NCBI GenBank assembly: GCA_020024615.1
Contig: JAHHTP010000022.1
Span: 1-29,590, forward strand
Source of the DNA: Oscillospiraceae bacterium
GTDB lineage: Bacteria; Bacillota; Clostridia; Oscillospirales; Ruminococcaceae
Length of the DNA: 29,590 nt
Reading direction: 5' to 3'
Shown: positions 14,589-21,232 of the stretch, piece after piece
Numbering within the stretch: position 1 is the first letter of the stretch
Layout: each line of letters begins with the position of its first letter
Translations under genes and position numbers: made by a program
The notes under the pieces: model-generated
Databases searched by the model: none
What the model saw: only the letters and a program-made list of their open reading frames with translations
Told to the model about the DNA's origin: nothing

Positions 14589-15956
14589 TTACTTACCAAC
14601 GCAGAAATTTGAGAATACCTGGTTTACAACTTCTTCGGTTGCCCGTTCACCAGTCAATTCCAACAATGACTGCAATGCTTCTTCTAATACTACCGTTACG
14701 GCATCATATGTCATGCCTTCCCCTAAAATGATCGATGCTTCACAAACCGCACGATACGCCTCATTAACACAAGCATACTGACGCTCATTTGCCAGCATAC
14801 CCATGGCCGGATCGATTTCCTCCAACTTCAACACTTCGGAAACCGCCTTGGAAACCACATCAAAACTATCCTCATCCTGGGCCGAAATTGTGATAACGCG
14901 TTCAAATTCCGAACGCAGTTTTTCTACATCCAACATAGAAGTTAAATCTGATTTATTGACAATCGCAATCGCTGGTTTATCTTTCAACCGTTCAATGATG
15001 GAAAAGTCCTCATCTGACAGAGGTCTGGAATTGTCGAAAAGTACAAGGATTAACTGCGCCGTGTTGATTTTTTCCACTGCACGCTGTACACCAAAACTTT
15101 CCACAACATCCTCGGTTTCTCTTATACCAGCTGTATCTGACAGGTTTAATACTACATCTTGTAATACTATTGTATCTTCTACCACATCACGAGTTGTACC
15201 TGGAATATCGGTTACGATACTTTTTTCGCGTCTGGCAAGCAGATTCATTAAGGTAGATTTTCCAACATTCGGTTTGCCAACAATTGCAGTATTAACACCA
15301 TTTTTCAGCATACATCCGGTATCGTAATCGGATAACAGTTTTTTCAAATCCGACTTAACACCATTCAGCTGCTGCATAATCGTTTCTGCTTCCACTTCCT
15401 CGATGTCTTCTTCCGGGTAATCTGCCCATACAGCCAGGTGACCAGTCAAGGAAAGTAATGTCTGTCTGACACCTTGGATTCGGCGATATAAGCTTCCCTG
15501 CACCTGTTCACCCGAAATCTTCATTGCCTGTTTCGAACCAGATGCAATCAGGTCCGATACTGCTTCAGCCTGGGTTAAATCCATCTTACCATTTAAAAAA
15601 GCGCGTTTGGTAAACTCGCCTGGTGAGGCTATTCTTGCACCTGCATTCAATACAGTTCGTAGTATTTCTTTTGTAATCAATAACCCGCCATGACAGGAAA
15701 TTTCCACTGTATCCTCACCCGTATAGCTGTGTGGCGCACGAAAAACCGTTAGCACACCATGATCTAATACCTGACTATCTATATCTACCACAGCACCGTA
15801 AGATGCCGTATATCCTTTCATTTTTGCCGGAATTTTTCCGCTGACACTCTTAAAAATTTTTCCAGCAATCAAAAATGCCTCGTCACCGGAAATACGAATA
15901 ACCGAGATTCCGCCAACAGCCTGCGGCGTAGCGATTGCCGCAATCGTTTCCTTCAT
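14589..15956 (-). CDS. mnmE: tRNA modification GTPase MnmE (TrmE)
   Basis: MnmE is a potassium-dependent GTPase that binds 5-formyl-tetrahydrofolate and works with MnmG on tRNA U34. The 455-aa product has the N-terminal folate-binding domain (ETIAAIATPQAVGGISVIRI, 3-22). The inserted G domain carries GKPNVGKS (227-234), PGTTRD (252-257), DTAGIRET (274-281) and NKSD (334-337). The diagnostic C-terminal FCVGK (451-455) is present. I chose the ATG at 15956 with GGAAGGA upstream. A longer frame to 16034 would begin upstream of a terminator hairpin and does not look like family sequence. Confidence 0.96.
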   Translation of the reverse strand: MKETIAAIATPQAVGGISVIRISGDEAFLIAGKIFKSVSGKIPAKMKGYTASYGAVVDIDSQVLDHGVLTVFRAPHSYTGEDTVEISCHGGLLITKEILRTVLNAGARIASPGEFTKRAFLNGKMDLTQAEAVSDLIASGSKQAMKISGEQVQGSLYRRIQGVRQTLLSLTGHLAVWADYPEEDIEEVEAETIMQQLNGVKSDLKKLLSDYDTGCMLKNGVNTAIVGKPNVGKSTLMNLLARREKSIVTDIPGTTRDVVEDTIVLQDVVLNLSDTAGIRETEDVVESFGVQRAVEKINTAQLILVLFDNSRPLSDEDFSIIERLKDKPAIAIVNKSDLTSMLDVEKLRSEFERVITISAQDEDSFDVVSKAVSEVLKLEEIDPAMGMLANERQYACVNEAYRAVCEASIILGEGMTYDAVTVVLEEALQSLLELTGERATEEVVNQVFSNFCVGK

Positions 15957-15974
15957 AAATTTATCCTTCCATAT

Positions 15975-16010
15975 AAAATGCAAAAGCGTACCGAAAAGAT
16001 CGGCACGCTT
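15975..16010 (-). terminator. Terminator or attenuator between jag and mnmE
   Basis: On the minus strand an 11-bp stem (AAGCGTGCCGA with TCGGTACGCTT, one G-U) with loop TCTTT is followed by TTGCATTTT. mnmE starts only 19 bp further and I see no good promoter in between. This suggests partial read-through from the rpmH operon, or a promoter I cannot see. Confidence 0.8.
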
Positions 16011-16051
16011 CTTAATACGTTTTAATTTATTCAACCGACCGTGAATTACTC

Positions 16052-16945
16052 TTAGTCCAGTTCGATTTTTGAAAACAGTTTTGCATCAAGCTGATCATCA
16101 TTCTTCTGCTTCGTGGTGCGGTTTACATAATCCTTATCCTCTTTAAGCATCTGTTCAATGGTCGGCTTATTGCTATGCGTACGAGAATAGCCACCGGAAC
16201 GCTGTCCACGGTAATCTCCTCCCTGTGCGCCACGACGACCGCCGCCGCGTTTTCCGTAGCTGCTCGGTCTCGGATTCTCGCTGATGATAATAACACGGCG
16301 ATTCGGATCCTCACCTTTTGATTTGGAGTAGATTCCCGGAATCTCAGAAACAACAGCGTGAATAATACGACGTTCATACGGATTCATCGGTTCTAACATC
16401 TGGCTTCTACCGGTGCGTTTTACTTTTTCACCGATCTTTCGTGCAAGCTCCTGTAAGGTTTCTGCGCGTTTTTCACGGTAGCTGCCGCCATCCAGAGTAA
16501 TACGGCAGTAATTACCTTCTTTTCTACGATTGGAAGCCAAACCAACCAAATACTGTAAAGCATCCAGTGTTTCACCGTGATGCCCAATCAGAACACCAAT
16601 ATCCTCTCCCTCAAAGGTAAAGGTAACATTGTCGCCTTCTTCTTCTGCTATTGTGTAGGAGATGTTAGACAAACCCATAGTAGCCAAAATAGAATCCAGA
16701 TACTGGGCTGCTACCTCTTTGCGACTGTCTTCTTCCTTCTGCATCTGCGGTTCTGCAACACAAACAGTTAATTTAACAACTGCATCACCTTTTTTTACAA
16801 GTCCCAGAAAACCTTTTTTCGGTTCCTCCAAGACATCATAAGCGGTGGTGAATTCCGCTTCACCAAGTGCCTCTTTTGCCTGTTTAAGTGCTTCTTCTTT
16901 TGCAAGCTCAACAGTGGAAGCTCTTCCGATATATTCCTGATTCAT
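16052..16945 (-). CDS. khpB: RNA-binding protein Jag / KhpB
   Basis: Jag (KhpB/EloR) is an RNA-binding protein linked to cell elongation and, with KhpA, to post-transcriptional control. The 297-aa product has the Jag_N domain with KKGFLGLVKKG (43-53), a KH domain with GHHG (121-124), and an R3H domain around ERRIIHAVVSEIPG (191-204). An unusual C-terminal extension follows: an Arg/Gly-rich stretch KRGGGRRGAQGGDYRGQRSG (232-251) and then a charged helix. The ATG at 16945 has GGGAGG 7 nt upstream. Co-transcribed with yidC (gap 23 bp), which fits the conserved spoIIIJ-jag pair. Confidence 0.93.
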   Translation of the reverse strand: MNQEYIGRASTVELAKEEALKQAKEALGEAEFTTAYDVLEEPKKGFLGLVKKGDAVVKLTVCVAEPQMQKEEDSRKEVAAQYLDSILATMGLSNISYTIAEEEGDNVTFTFEGEDIGVLIGHHGETLDALQYLVGLASNRRKEGNYCRITLDGGSYREKRAETLQELARKIGEKVKRTGRSQMLEPMNPYERRIIHAVVSEIPGIYSKSKGEDPNRRVIIISENPRPSSYGKRGGGRRGAQGGDYRGQRSGGYSRTHSNKPTIEQMLKEDKDYVNRTTKQKNDDQLDAKLFSKIELD

Positions 16946-16968
16946 ACTTGTTCCTCCCACCCAAACAA

Positions 16969-18114
16969 TTATTTCTTCTTGCTGTTCGCGGTGTCTGTAT
17001 CATCATTTGCATCGCCGTACATATCTGCAAGGCGTCTTCTTGCAGCTGCAATGCGGTCATTTGCCGATAATTCATCTGGGGAAGTACTCGGTTTACCCTG
17101 TTTCGACTGATTCTGTCCTTTGGAACTACCACCGGTTACAGCATCTTTTGCCTGCTGAAGTTCATTTCGGCTTTGATTGGACTGCTCCTCGTAATCTGCT
17201 CTCTGCTGTGTGAGTCTTTCCATCATTTCGCGTTTCTTGCGGATCTTCTCACGCTGACGCTCACTGCTTTTATCATCTTGAGCCATAGCAGCCAATTTTT
17301 CTGGTGTGTAAATTCTTCTGATAATATCACTAGAAATAAAGGTAACGATGTTAGATGCAATCCAGTAAATACCAACACCAGCCGGAAGCTGGAAAGTAAA
17401 GAACAAAGTCATAACTGGAGATGCAAACATCATGACCTTCATCATCATGGTGTTCTGCTGCGGCATTCCAGAAGAAGCCTGCTGACGCAACGACATCAGA
17501 GCCATTAACATTGCACTTGCAAAAGCTAAAATCGGAATCAACAGCAGCCAATTAAATTCAAAAGTCGGAACCGCCGATAGATCCAGACCCAAAAAGCTCA
17601 TATCAAAATCTTTGATTTTCATTAAATCATCGGCAGAAAAAACCTTCTGTAATGCATCAAAACCTTCTCCGCTGCCTTTCTGAACGATGTTGATCAGCTG
17701 CAGTTGCTGGGAAGTGGATAAATGCACTGCTGCGCAAGCAGCTTCCAATGTATCTTTGGAAATGCGAAGGATATACTGCAACGGGCGGTATACAACTTCA
17801 ATAATACCAAAAAGAATAACCATTTGAATGAGCATTGGCCAACATCCATTCATCGGACTGTAACCTTCACGCTCATACAGTTTCATCATTTCATTTTGAT
17901 ATTTTTCTTTATTGTTTTTATAGCGTTTTTCAAGTTCCTTTAATTTCGGCTGAAAAGCCGCCATTTTAGCGCTGCTCTTCTGCTGTTTGATGGTCAGCGG
18001 TGTCATCAGCAGCTTAACGATGACCGTAAATATGATTAAGGTCCAGCCGTAGTTGCCGATTATCTGCTGCAACCCGTGAAGCACCCAACCAAACGGTATA
18101 CCAAGAATTGCCAT
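16969..18114 (-). CDS. yidC: Membrane protein insertase YidC/SpoIIIJ
   Basis: YidC inserts membrane proteins alone or with SecYEG. The 381-aa product has no lipobox and no periplasmic P1 domain, as in Gram-positive forms. Membrane segments are seen near 20-39 (YGWTLIIFTVIVKLLMTPL), around 85-105, around 190-210, and 225-265. The groove position that is Arg in the Bacillus and E. coli proteins appears as Lys34 (VIVKLL). The cytoplasmic C-terminal tail (from about residue 280) is long, charged and rich in Lys, Gln and Ser. AAAGGAAA precedes the ATG. Confidence 0.95.
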   Translation of the reverse strand: MAILGIPFGWVLHGLQQIIGNYGWTLIIFTVIVKLLMTPLTIKQQKSSAKMAAFQPKLKELEKRYKNNKEKYQNEMMKLYEREGYSPMNGCWPMLIQMVILFGIIEVVYRPLQYILRISKDTLEAACAAVHLSTSQQLQLINIVQKGSGEGFDALQKVFSADDLMKIKDFDMSFLGLDLSAVPTFEFNWLLLIPILAFASAMLMALMSLRQQASSGMPQQNTMMMKVMMFASPVMTLFFTFQLPAGVGIYWIASNIVTFISSDIIRRIYTPEKLAAMAQDDKSSERQREKIRKKREMMERLTQQRADYEEQSNQSRNELQQAKDAVTGGSSKGQNQSKQGKPSTSPDELSANDRIAAARRRLADMYGDANDDTDTANSKKK

Positions 18115-18162
18115 AATTTTCCTTTCATGGTTCTTTTCGTGTTCTCACAAAAAAGAACATCG

Positions 18163-18456
18163 TCAGTCTCGATTGACTTTCTGCGAAGATGCAGATCGTG
18201 TTTTTAATGTAACGCGCGGCAGCTGTCTGCCGGAAAATGTAAAGCAAAACGGAACCGGATCATATCCTCCCGGAAAAAATGGATTGCATCTAAGAATCCG
18301 AAAACATCCGAGCAATACACCGCGGAATGCTCCAAAACGCGCAATCGCCTGTATCATATAAGTAGAACAGGTCGGTGAAAACCGACAGCAAGACGGTTTT
18401 AGAGGGGAAATTATCCTCTGATATCCTTTGACCAGAAAAAACAATATTCTTTTCAA
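18163..18456 (-). CDS. yidD: Membrane protein insertion efficiency factor YidD
   Basis: YidD is a small amphipathic membrane-associated factor that aids YidC-dependent insertion. I place the start at TTG 18456, where AGGAAGG lies 7 nt upstream and the protein begins MKRILFFLVKGYQRIISPL like its relatives. A GTG at 18483 gives a nine-residue extension lacking a ribosome site. The 97-aa product has CCRFSPTCSTYMIQAI and the GCFRILRCNPFFPGGYDPVP block, with the three family cysteines. The C-terminal ~25 residues are a variable basic tail. It is between rnpA and yidC, the usual site. Confidence 0.93.
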   Translation of the reverse strand: MKRILFFLVKGYQRIISPLKPSCCRFSPTCSTYMIQAIARFGAFRGVLLGCFRILRCNPFFPGGYDPVPFCFTFSGRQLPRVTLKTRSASSQKVNRD

Positions 18457-18512
18457 GTCATACCCTTCCTGTGATTCCCACACGCTACATTATAAATGTA
18501 ATCTGATTACTA

Positions 18513-18866
18513 CTATTTTGGAGTTTTCCGATCAGGAAACAGCACTGCAAGCTGTTTTTTCATCACACGTTCTATTTCATAAGACTTTGCCGCGGGTGTT
18601 GCACTTCTGGCAACAAATACGATGTCATAAGCTTCTGCGGTAAATCCCTGTTTCTGCAAATGATCAAATGCACTGCGGATGACTCTGCGTGCTCGGCTGC
18701 GTTTTACAGCGTTTCCTACCTTTTTAGAAGTCGTGATTCCCACTTTCATGGTGCTGCGGCGATTTTTAATGATGTAAGTAACAAGCACCGGATGTGCTTT
18801 GAATTTGCCGCGAAAATATGCCCGTTTGAAAGCAGTATTTTCCTTTAAAATCAACTTTTTCTTCAT
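18513..18866 (-). CDS. rnpA: Ribonuclease P protein component
   Basis: RnpA is the basic protein subunit of RNase P, which removes tRNA 5' leaders. The 117-aa product starts at ATG 18866 (MKKKLILKENTAFKRAYFRG), with a weak AGGA upstream; longer in-frame reading to 18950 crosses a terminator hairpin. The signature region reads VGNAVKRSRARRVIRSAF (50-67). The canonical RNR is replaced by RSR, whereas the flanking basic residues are kept. It follows rpmH as in most bacteria, separated by a terminator. Confidence 0.95.
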   Translation of the reverse strand: MKKKLILKENTAFKRAYFRGKFKAHPVLVTYIIKNRRSTMKVGITTSKKVGNAVKRSRARRVIRSAFDHLQKQGFTAEAYDIVFVARSATPAAKSYEIERVMKKQLAVLFPDRKTPK

Positions 18867-18935
18867 TGTTTCCTGTCCTATACTTGTCCATTCGCGTAAA
18901 AACAGCAAAACCAGCTTTGGTTTTTGTCTGCAATC

Positions 18936-18971
18936 AAAAATAAAGACCACAATTTTGTGCGTTGTGGTCTT
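18936..18971 (-). terminator. Terminator or attenuator between rpmH and rnpA
   Basis: On the minus strand a perfect 10-bp stem (AAGACCACAA/TTGTGGTCTT) with a 9-nt loop is followed by TATTTTTG, 12 bp past the rpmH stop. It would let rpmH be made in far greater amount than the downstream rnpA-yidD-yidC-jag genes, which seem to rely on read-through. Confidence 0.88.
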
Positions 18972-18983
18972 GTATCTTTGAAA

Positions 18984-19118
18984 TTAGTAAGTCAGCTGTT
19001 TTCTGCCTTTTGCACGGCGTCTTGCCAGAACTTTACGACCATTCTTGGTAGCCATTCTTTTCATAAAGCCATGCTCTTTTTTTCTCTGCAGCTTCTTCGG
19101 CTGATAAGTTCTTTTCAT
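18984..19118 (-). CDS. rpmH: 50S ribosomal protein L34
   Basis: This is a 44-residue very basic protein, starting MKRTYQPKKLQRKKEHGFMK and ending RRRAKGRKQLTY, the classic L34. It is too short for the usual length cut-offs, so it was read directly from the sequence. AAGGAGGAATAACGAAAG lies upstream of the ATG. It is the first gene of the leftward operon and lies opposite dnaA, the standard Bacillota arrangement. Confidence 0.98.
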   Translation of the reverse strand: MKRTYQPKKLQRKKEHGFMKRMATKNGRKVLARRRAKGRKQLTY

Positions 19119-19183
19119 CTTTCGTTATTCCTCCTTGTAAAAAAGTTGCAGTTTTAATTTTTGATAAAACCTTACACCGTAAT

Positions 19184-19212
19184 AGTATAGCGGTTTTAAA
19201 GAGGTTTGTCAA
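19184..19212 (-). promoter_or_regulatory. sigma-A promoter of rpmH operon
   Basis: Minus strand TTGACA (19207-19212), 17-bp spacer, TATACT (19184-19189). A T-rich/A-rich inverted repeat directly upstream (19213-19240) could act as an UP element. Confidence 0.9.
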
Positions 19213-19284
19213 TAGCATTTTTTGAAAAAACGCTTTTTTTCTTATTGTACTAAAAATTTATCTTCAAAAACCAGGGTTTTTCAC

Positions 19285-19313
19285 TTGAATTTTGCTGTGA
19301 ATTTTGTTACAAT
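19285..19313 (+). promoter_or_regulatory. sigma-A promoter of dnaA
   Basis: TTGAAT (19285-19290), 17-bp spacer, TACAAT (19308-19313). The leader would be about 150 nt, containing the inverted repeat at 19342-19376 and the DnaA box-like sequences. Confidence 0.8.
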
Positions 19314-19341
19314 ATAAAAGGAAAACTTTCGACATCTTTCA

Positions 19342-19376
19342 ATTTGCTTTCAACTGATTAAAAGTTGAAAGCAAAT
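19342..19376 (+). repeat. 14-bp perfect inverted repeat in the dnaA leader
   Basis: ATTTGCTTTCAACT (19342-19355), a 7-nt loop GATTAAA, and the exact complement (19363-19376). It lies about 30 nt after the dnaA -10. No T run follows on either strand, so it does not look like a terminator. It could be an operator, an mRNA structure or an origin element. Confidence 0.9.
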
Positions 19377-19401
19377 ATATCTTTCAGTGTTTTGAACATC
19401 A

Positions 19402-19410
19402 ATTTCCACA
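19402..19410 (+). promoter_or_regulatory. DnaA box-like sequence, weak
   Basis: ATTTCCACA matches TTWTNCACA at 8 of 9 positions. The second copy at 19449-19457 is in the same orientation. Confidence 0.4.
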
Positions 19411-19448
19411 GATCATGTTAAAAATAACAGATTCGCTGAGAGAAGTAT

Positions 19449-19457
19449 AATTCCACA
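19449..19457 (+). promoter_or_regulatory. DnaA box-like sequence next to the dnaA ribosome site, weak
   Basis: AATTCCACA matches TTWTNCACA at 7 of 9 positions and touches the AGGAGGA ribosome site of dnaA. Confidence 0.25.
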
Positions 19458-19468
19458 GGAGGAGCATT

Positions 19469-20884
19469 ATGGAATCGATTCATGCGGTTATGGACCGCGT
19501 CAAGCAGCAATGCGAGGGTTTGTTCAGTGCTGTTGCATATAAAATTTGGATTGCTCCTATCAAGCCAGTTTTGATAGAAGGCGGACATATTGTTTTATAT
19601 GTAGAAAACCAATATCACAAGAAAACATTATGCGATCATTATCTTTCCACCATCCAGGAAGTCTTTGAAGCAACACTTGCAAGACCTGTTATGATTGATA
19701 TTGCAACCCAGGAAGATATTGATCAGTATCAGACGCAGACTACCGAGCCAACTTTGGAATATTCTGCCCCGGAAACAGCAACGCCATCCGAGTACACTGT
19801 TGCCCCTACTCCGGACAATCATACTTCCATACCAAGAAATAATGAATATCTGGAATCACTCCGGCGCGCACATTATGAATATACCTTCGACACATTTATT
19901 GTAGGTAGCTCCAATCAACTTGCATATGCAGCCTGTGAAGCAGTTGCAAAAAAGCGAAACGGACAGTATAACCCACTATTTATCTACGGCCCAAGTGGCT
20001 TGGGAAAGACACATCTACTTTCAGCAATCAAGCACGAGATCCTTACCAACAATCCTGATGTCAATGTCGCTTATATCAGTTCTGAAACCTTTACAAATGA
20101 ACTAATCAGTGCCATCGGCAGCAAAACCACCGAGGCTTTCCATAAAAAATACCGTCAGGTAGATGTTCTGCTGATGGATGATGTGCAGTTTATTTCTGGT
20201 AAGGAATCCACACAGGAAGAATTTTTCCATACTTTTAATGAACTGTATCAAGTAAAAAAGCAGATTGTGTTGACCTCAGACCGTCCGCCGCGTGAAATTA
20301 AAACATTGGAGGATCGTCTGAAAAATCGTTTTGAATCAGGCGTCATCGTCGATGTTTCTCCTCCAGATTATGAAACTCGTATTGCAATTATCCTTAGAAA
20401 AGCGGAATTATTGGATATGGATATTCCTTCTGATGTTGCGGAATTCATCGCCGAAAAGGTTAAAAGCAATATTCGTCAGTTGGAAGGTGTTGTAAAAAAA
20501 ATCCATGCCTATCAGCAGTTTGCAGGGCTTCAACCATCTCTGCGAGTAGCCCAGGATTCGATTCGTGAAATTCTCAGCGATTCAGAGCCAGCAGAGGTTA
20601 CTGTAGACCGCATTATCGAAGAAGTAGCCAAGACATATTCTATCTCAAAAGAGGATATCCGATCCAACAAACGTTCGGCAGCTATTTCATCTGCACGCCA
20701 GATTGCAATGTATGTCACCCGTGAAATCACCGGAATGTCTCTTCAGGCCATCGGCGGAGAATTCGGCGGCAGAGACCATGCCACCATCGTCTATTCCATT
20801 TCACAGGTAGAAAAGAAAATGAAAAAAGACACCCATCAGAGTGAAGTTATCTCCGATATTATTAAAAACATCAGAGATCGATAA
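19469..20884 (+). CDS. dnaA: Chromosomal replication initiator DnaA
   Basis: DnaA binds DnaA boxes and melts oriC using its AAA+ module. The 471-aa product has domain I (about 1-80), a Thr/Pro/Glu-rich linker (about 83-125), and the AAA+ core with Walker A GPSGLGKT (174-181), Walker B VLLMDD (233-238) and the Arg finger Arg287 in NRFESG. The C-terminal helix-turn-helix signature is GGEFGGRDHATIVYSI (429-444), a standard GGRDH variant with Ala-Thr-Ile. AGGAGGA precedes the ATG at 19469. It is followed by a weak hairpin and then by the dnaN leader. Confidence 0.98.
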   Translation: MESIHAVMDRVKQQCEGLFSAVAYKIWIAPIKPVLIEGGHIVLYVENQYHKKTLCDHYLSTIQEVFEATLARPVMIDIATQEDIDQYQTQTTEPTLEYSAPETATPSEYTVAPTPDNHTSIPRNNEYLESLRRAHYEYTFDTFIVGSSNQLAYAACEAVAKKRNGQYNPLFIYGPSGLGKTHLLSAIKHEILTNNPDVNVAYISSETFTNELISAIGSKTTEAFHKKYRQVDVLLMDDVQFISGKESTQEEFFHTFNELYQVKKQIVLTSDRPPREIKTLEDRLKNRFESGVIVDVSPPDYETRIAIILRKAELLDMDIPSDVAEFIAEKVKSNIRQLEGVVKKIHAYQQFAGLQPSLRVAQDSIREILSDSEPAEVTVDRIIEEVAKTYSISKEDIRSNKRSAAISSARQIAMYVTREITGMSLQAIGGEFGGRDHATIVYSISQVEKKMKKDTHQSEVISDIIKNIRDR

Positions 20885-20916
20885 TCATCTTTTCAACATC
20901 GATGTCAATTGGTTTT

Positions 20917-20943
20917 ACACCACTCTTTTGCGGTGTTATTTTT
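20917..20943 (+). terminator. Weak terminator after dnaA
   Basis: A 5-bp ACACC/GGTGT stem with a 10-nt loop followed by TATTTTT, 33 bp after the dnaA stop. The stem is short, so termination is likely to be partial. Confidence 0.4.
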
Positions 20944-21124
20944 GCCGTAAAAAAGAACTCTACTATTCAAATGATTTTTCATTTTTTATTCAACATTTTC
21001 TAACACACTCGACACAAAAAATATTTTCTTGGAATTGTTTGTCGAAACAACGCAAATATTCAAGACAGATTCAACAATATTTATTTTTAAAAACATAAGG
21101 TAACTCCTGTGTTTATCACATTCG

Positions 21125-21152
21125 TTAACAATTAAACAGTCTCTATTATAAC
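21125..21152 (+). promoter_or_regulatory. Candidate dnaN promoter
   Basis: TTAACA (21125-21130), 16-bp spacer, TATAAC (21147-21152). It places the transcription start before the TTTAAAC repeats. Confidence 0.5.
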
Positions 21153-21174
21153 TATAGTTTTAAACATATTTAAA

Positions 21175-21207
21175 CTGTTTAAACTTTTTTCTTTAAAGTT
21201 TAAACAG
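21175..21207 (+). repeat. 13-bp perfect inverted repeat built from two GTTTAAAC palindromes, dnaN leader
   Basis: CTGTTTAAACTTT (21175-21187), 7-nt spacer TTTCTTT, and AAAGTTTAAACAG (21195-21207). Each arm contains the self-palindrome GTTTAAAC. Further TTTAAAC or TTAAAC copies lie at about 21132, 21159 and 21169. The block ends 10 bp before the dnaN ribosome site AAAGGAG. Confidence 0.9.
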
Positions 21208-21232
21208 CACAACATTAAAGGAGATCAGTTAT

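Larger units (their letters stand above)
19119..19468. other. rpmH-dnaA intergenic region, candidate oriC
   Basis: This 350-bp AT-rich divergent gap lies at the point where transcription direction flips. It holds the rpmH promoter, the dnaA promoter, a 14-bp-arm inverted repeat and two degenerate DnaA boxes. I do not find the cluster of good TTATCCACA boxes that marks oriC in Bacillus. The origin could be here, in the dnaA-dnaN gap, or spread over both. Confidence 0.6.
20885..21232. other. dnaA-dnaN intergenic region, candidate unwinding region
   Basis: This 348-bp gap is strongly AT-rich. It contains a weak terminator hairpin, a possible dnaN promoter, several copies of TTTAAAC and the inverted repeat at 21175-21207. 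I find no canonical DnaA box; TTATCACA at 21113-21120 and TTATTCAACA near 20987 are one-base insertion/deletion variants only. In Bacillus the unwinding element lies in this gap. Confidence 0.55.

Noticed and set aside
14803..15327. 174-codon plus-strand frame opposite mnmE
   Set aside because: It is antisense to the MnmE GTPase domain and Ser/Thr-rich with no family motif or ribosome site.
18115..18162. GTTCTTTT/AAAAGAAC inverted repeat between yidD and yidC
   Set aside because: The 8-bp arms are AT-rich, have no T run downstream, and enclose part of the leader without clear function.
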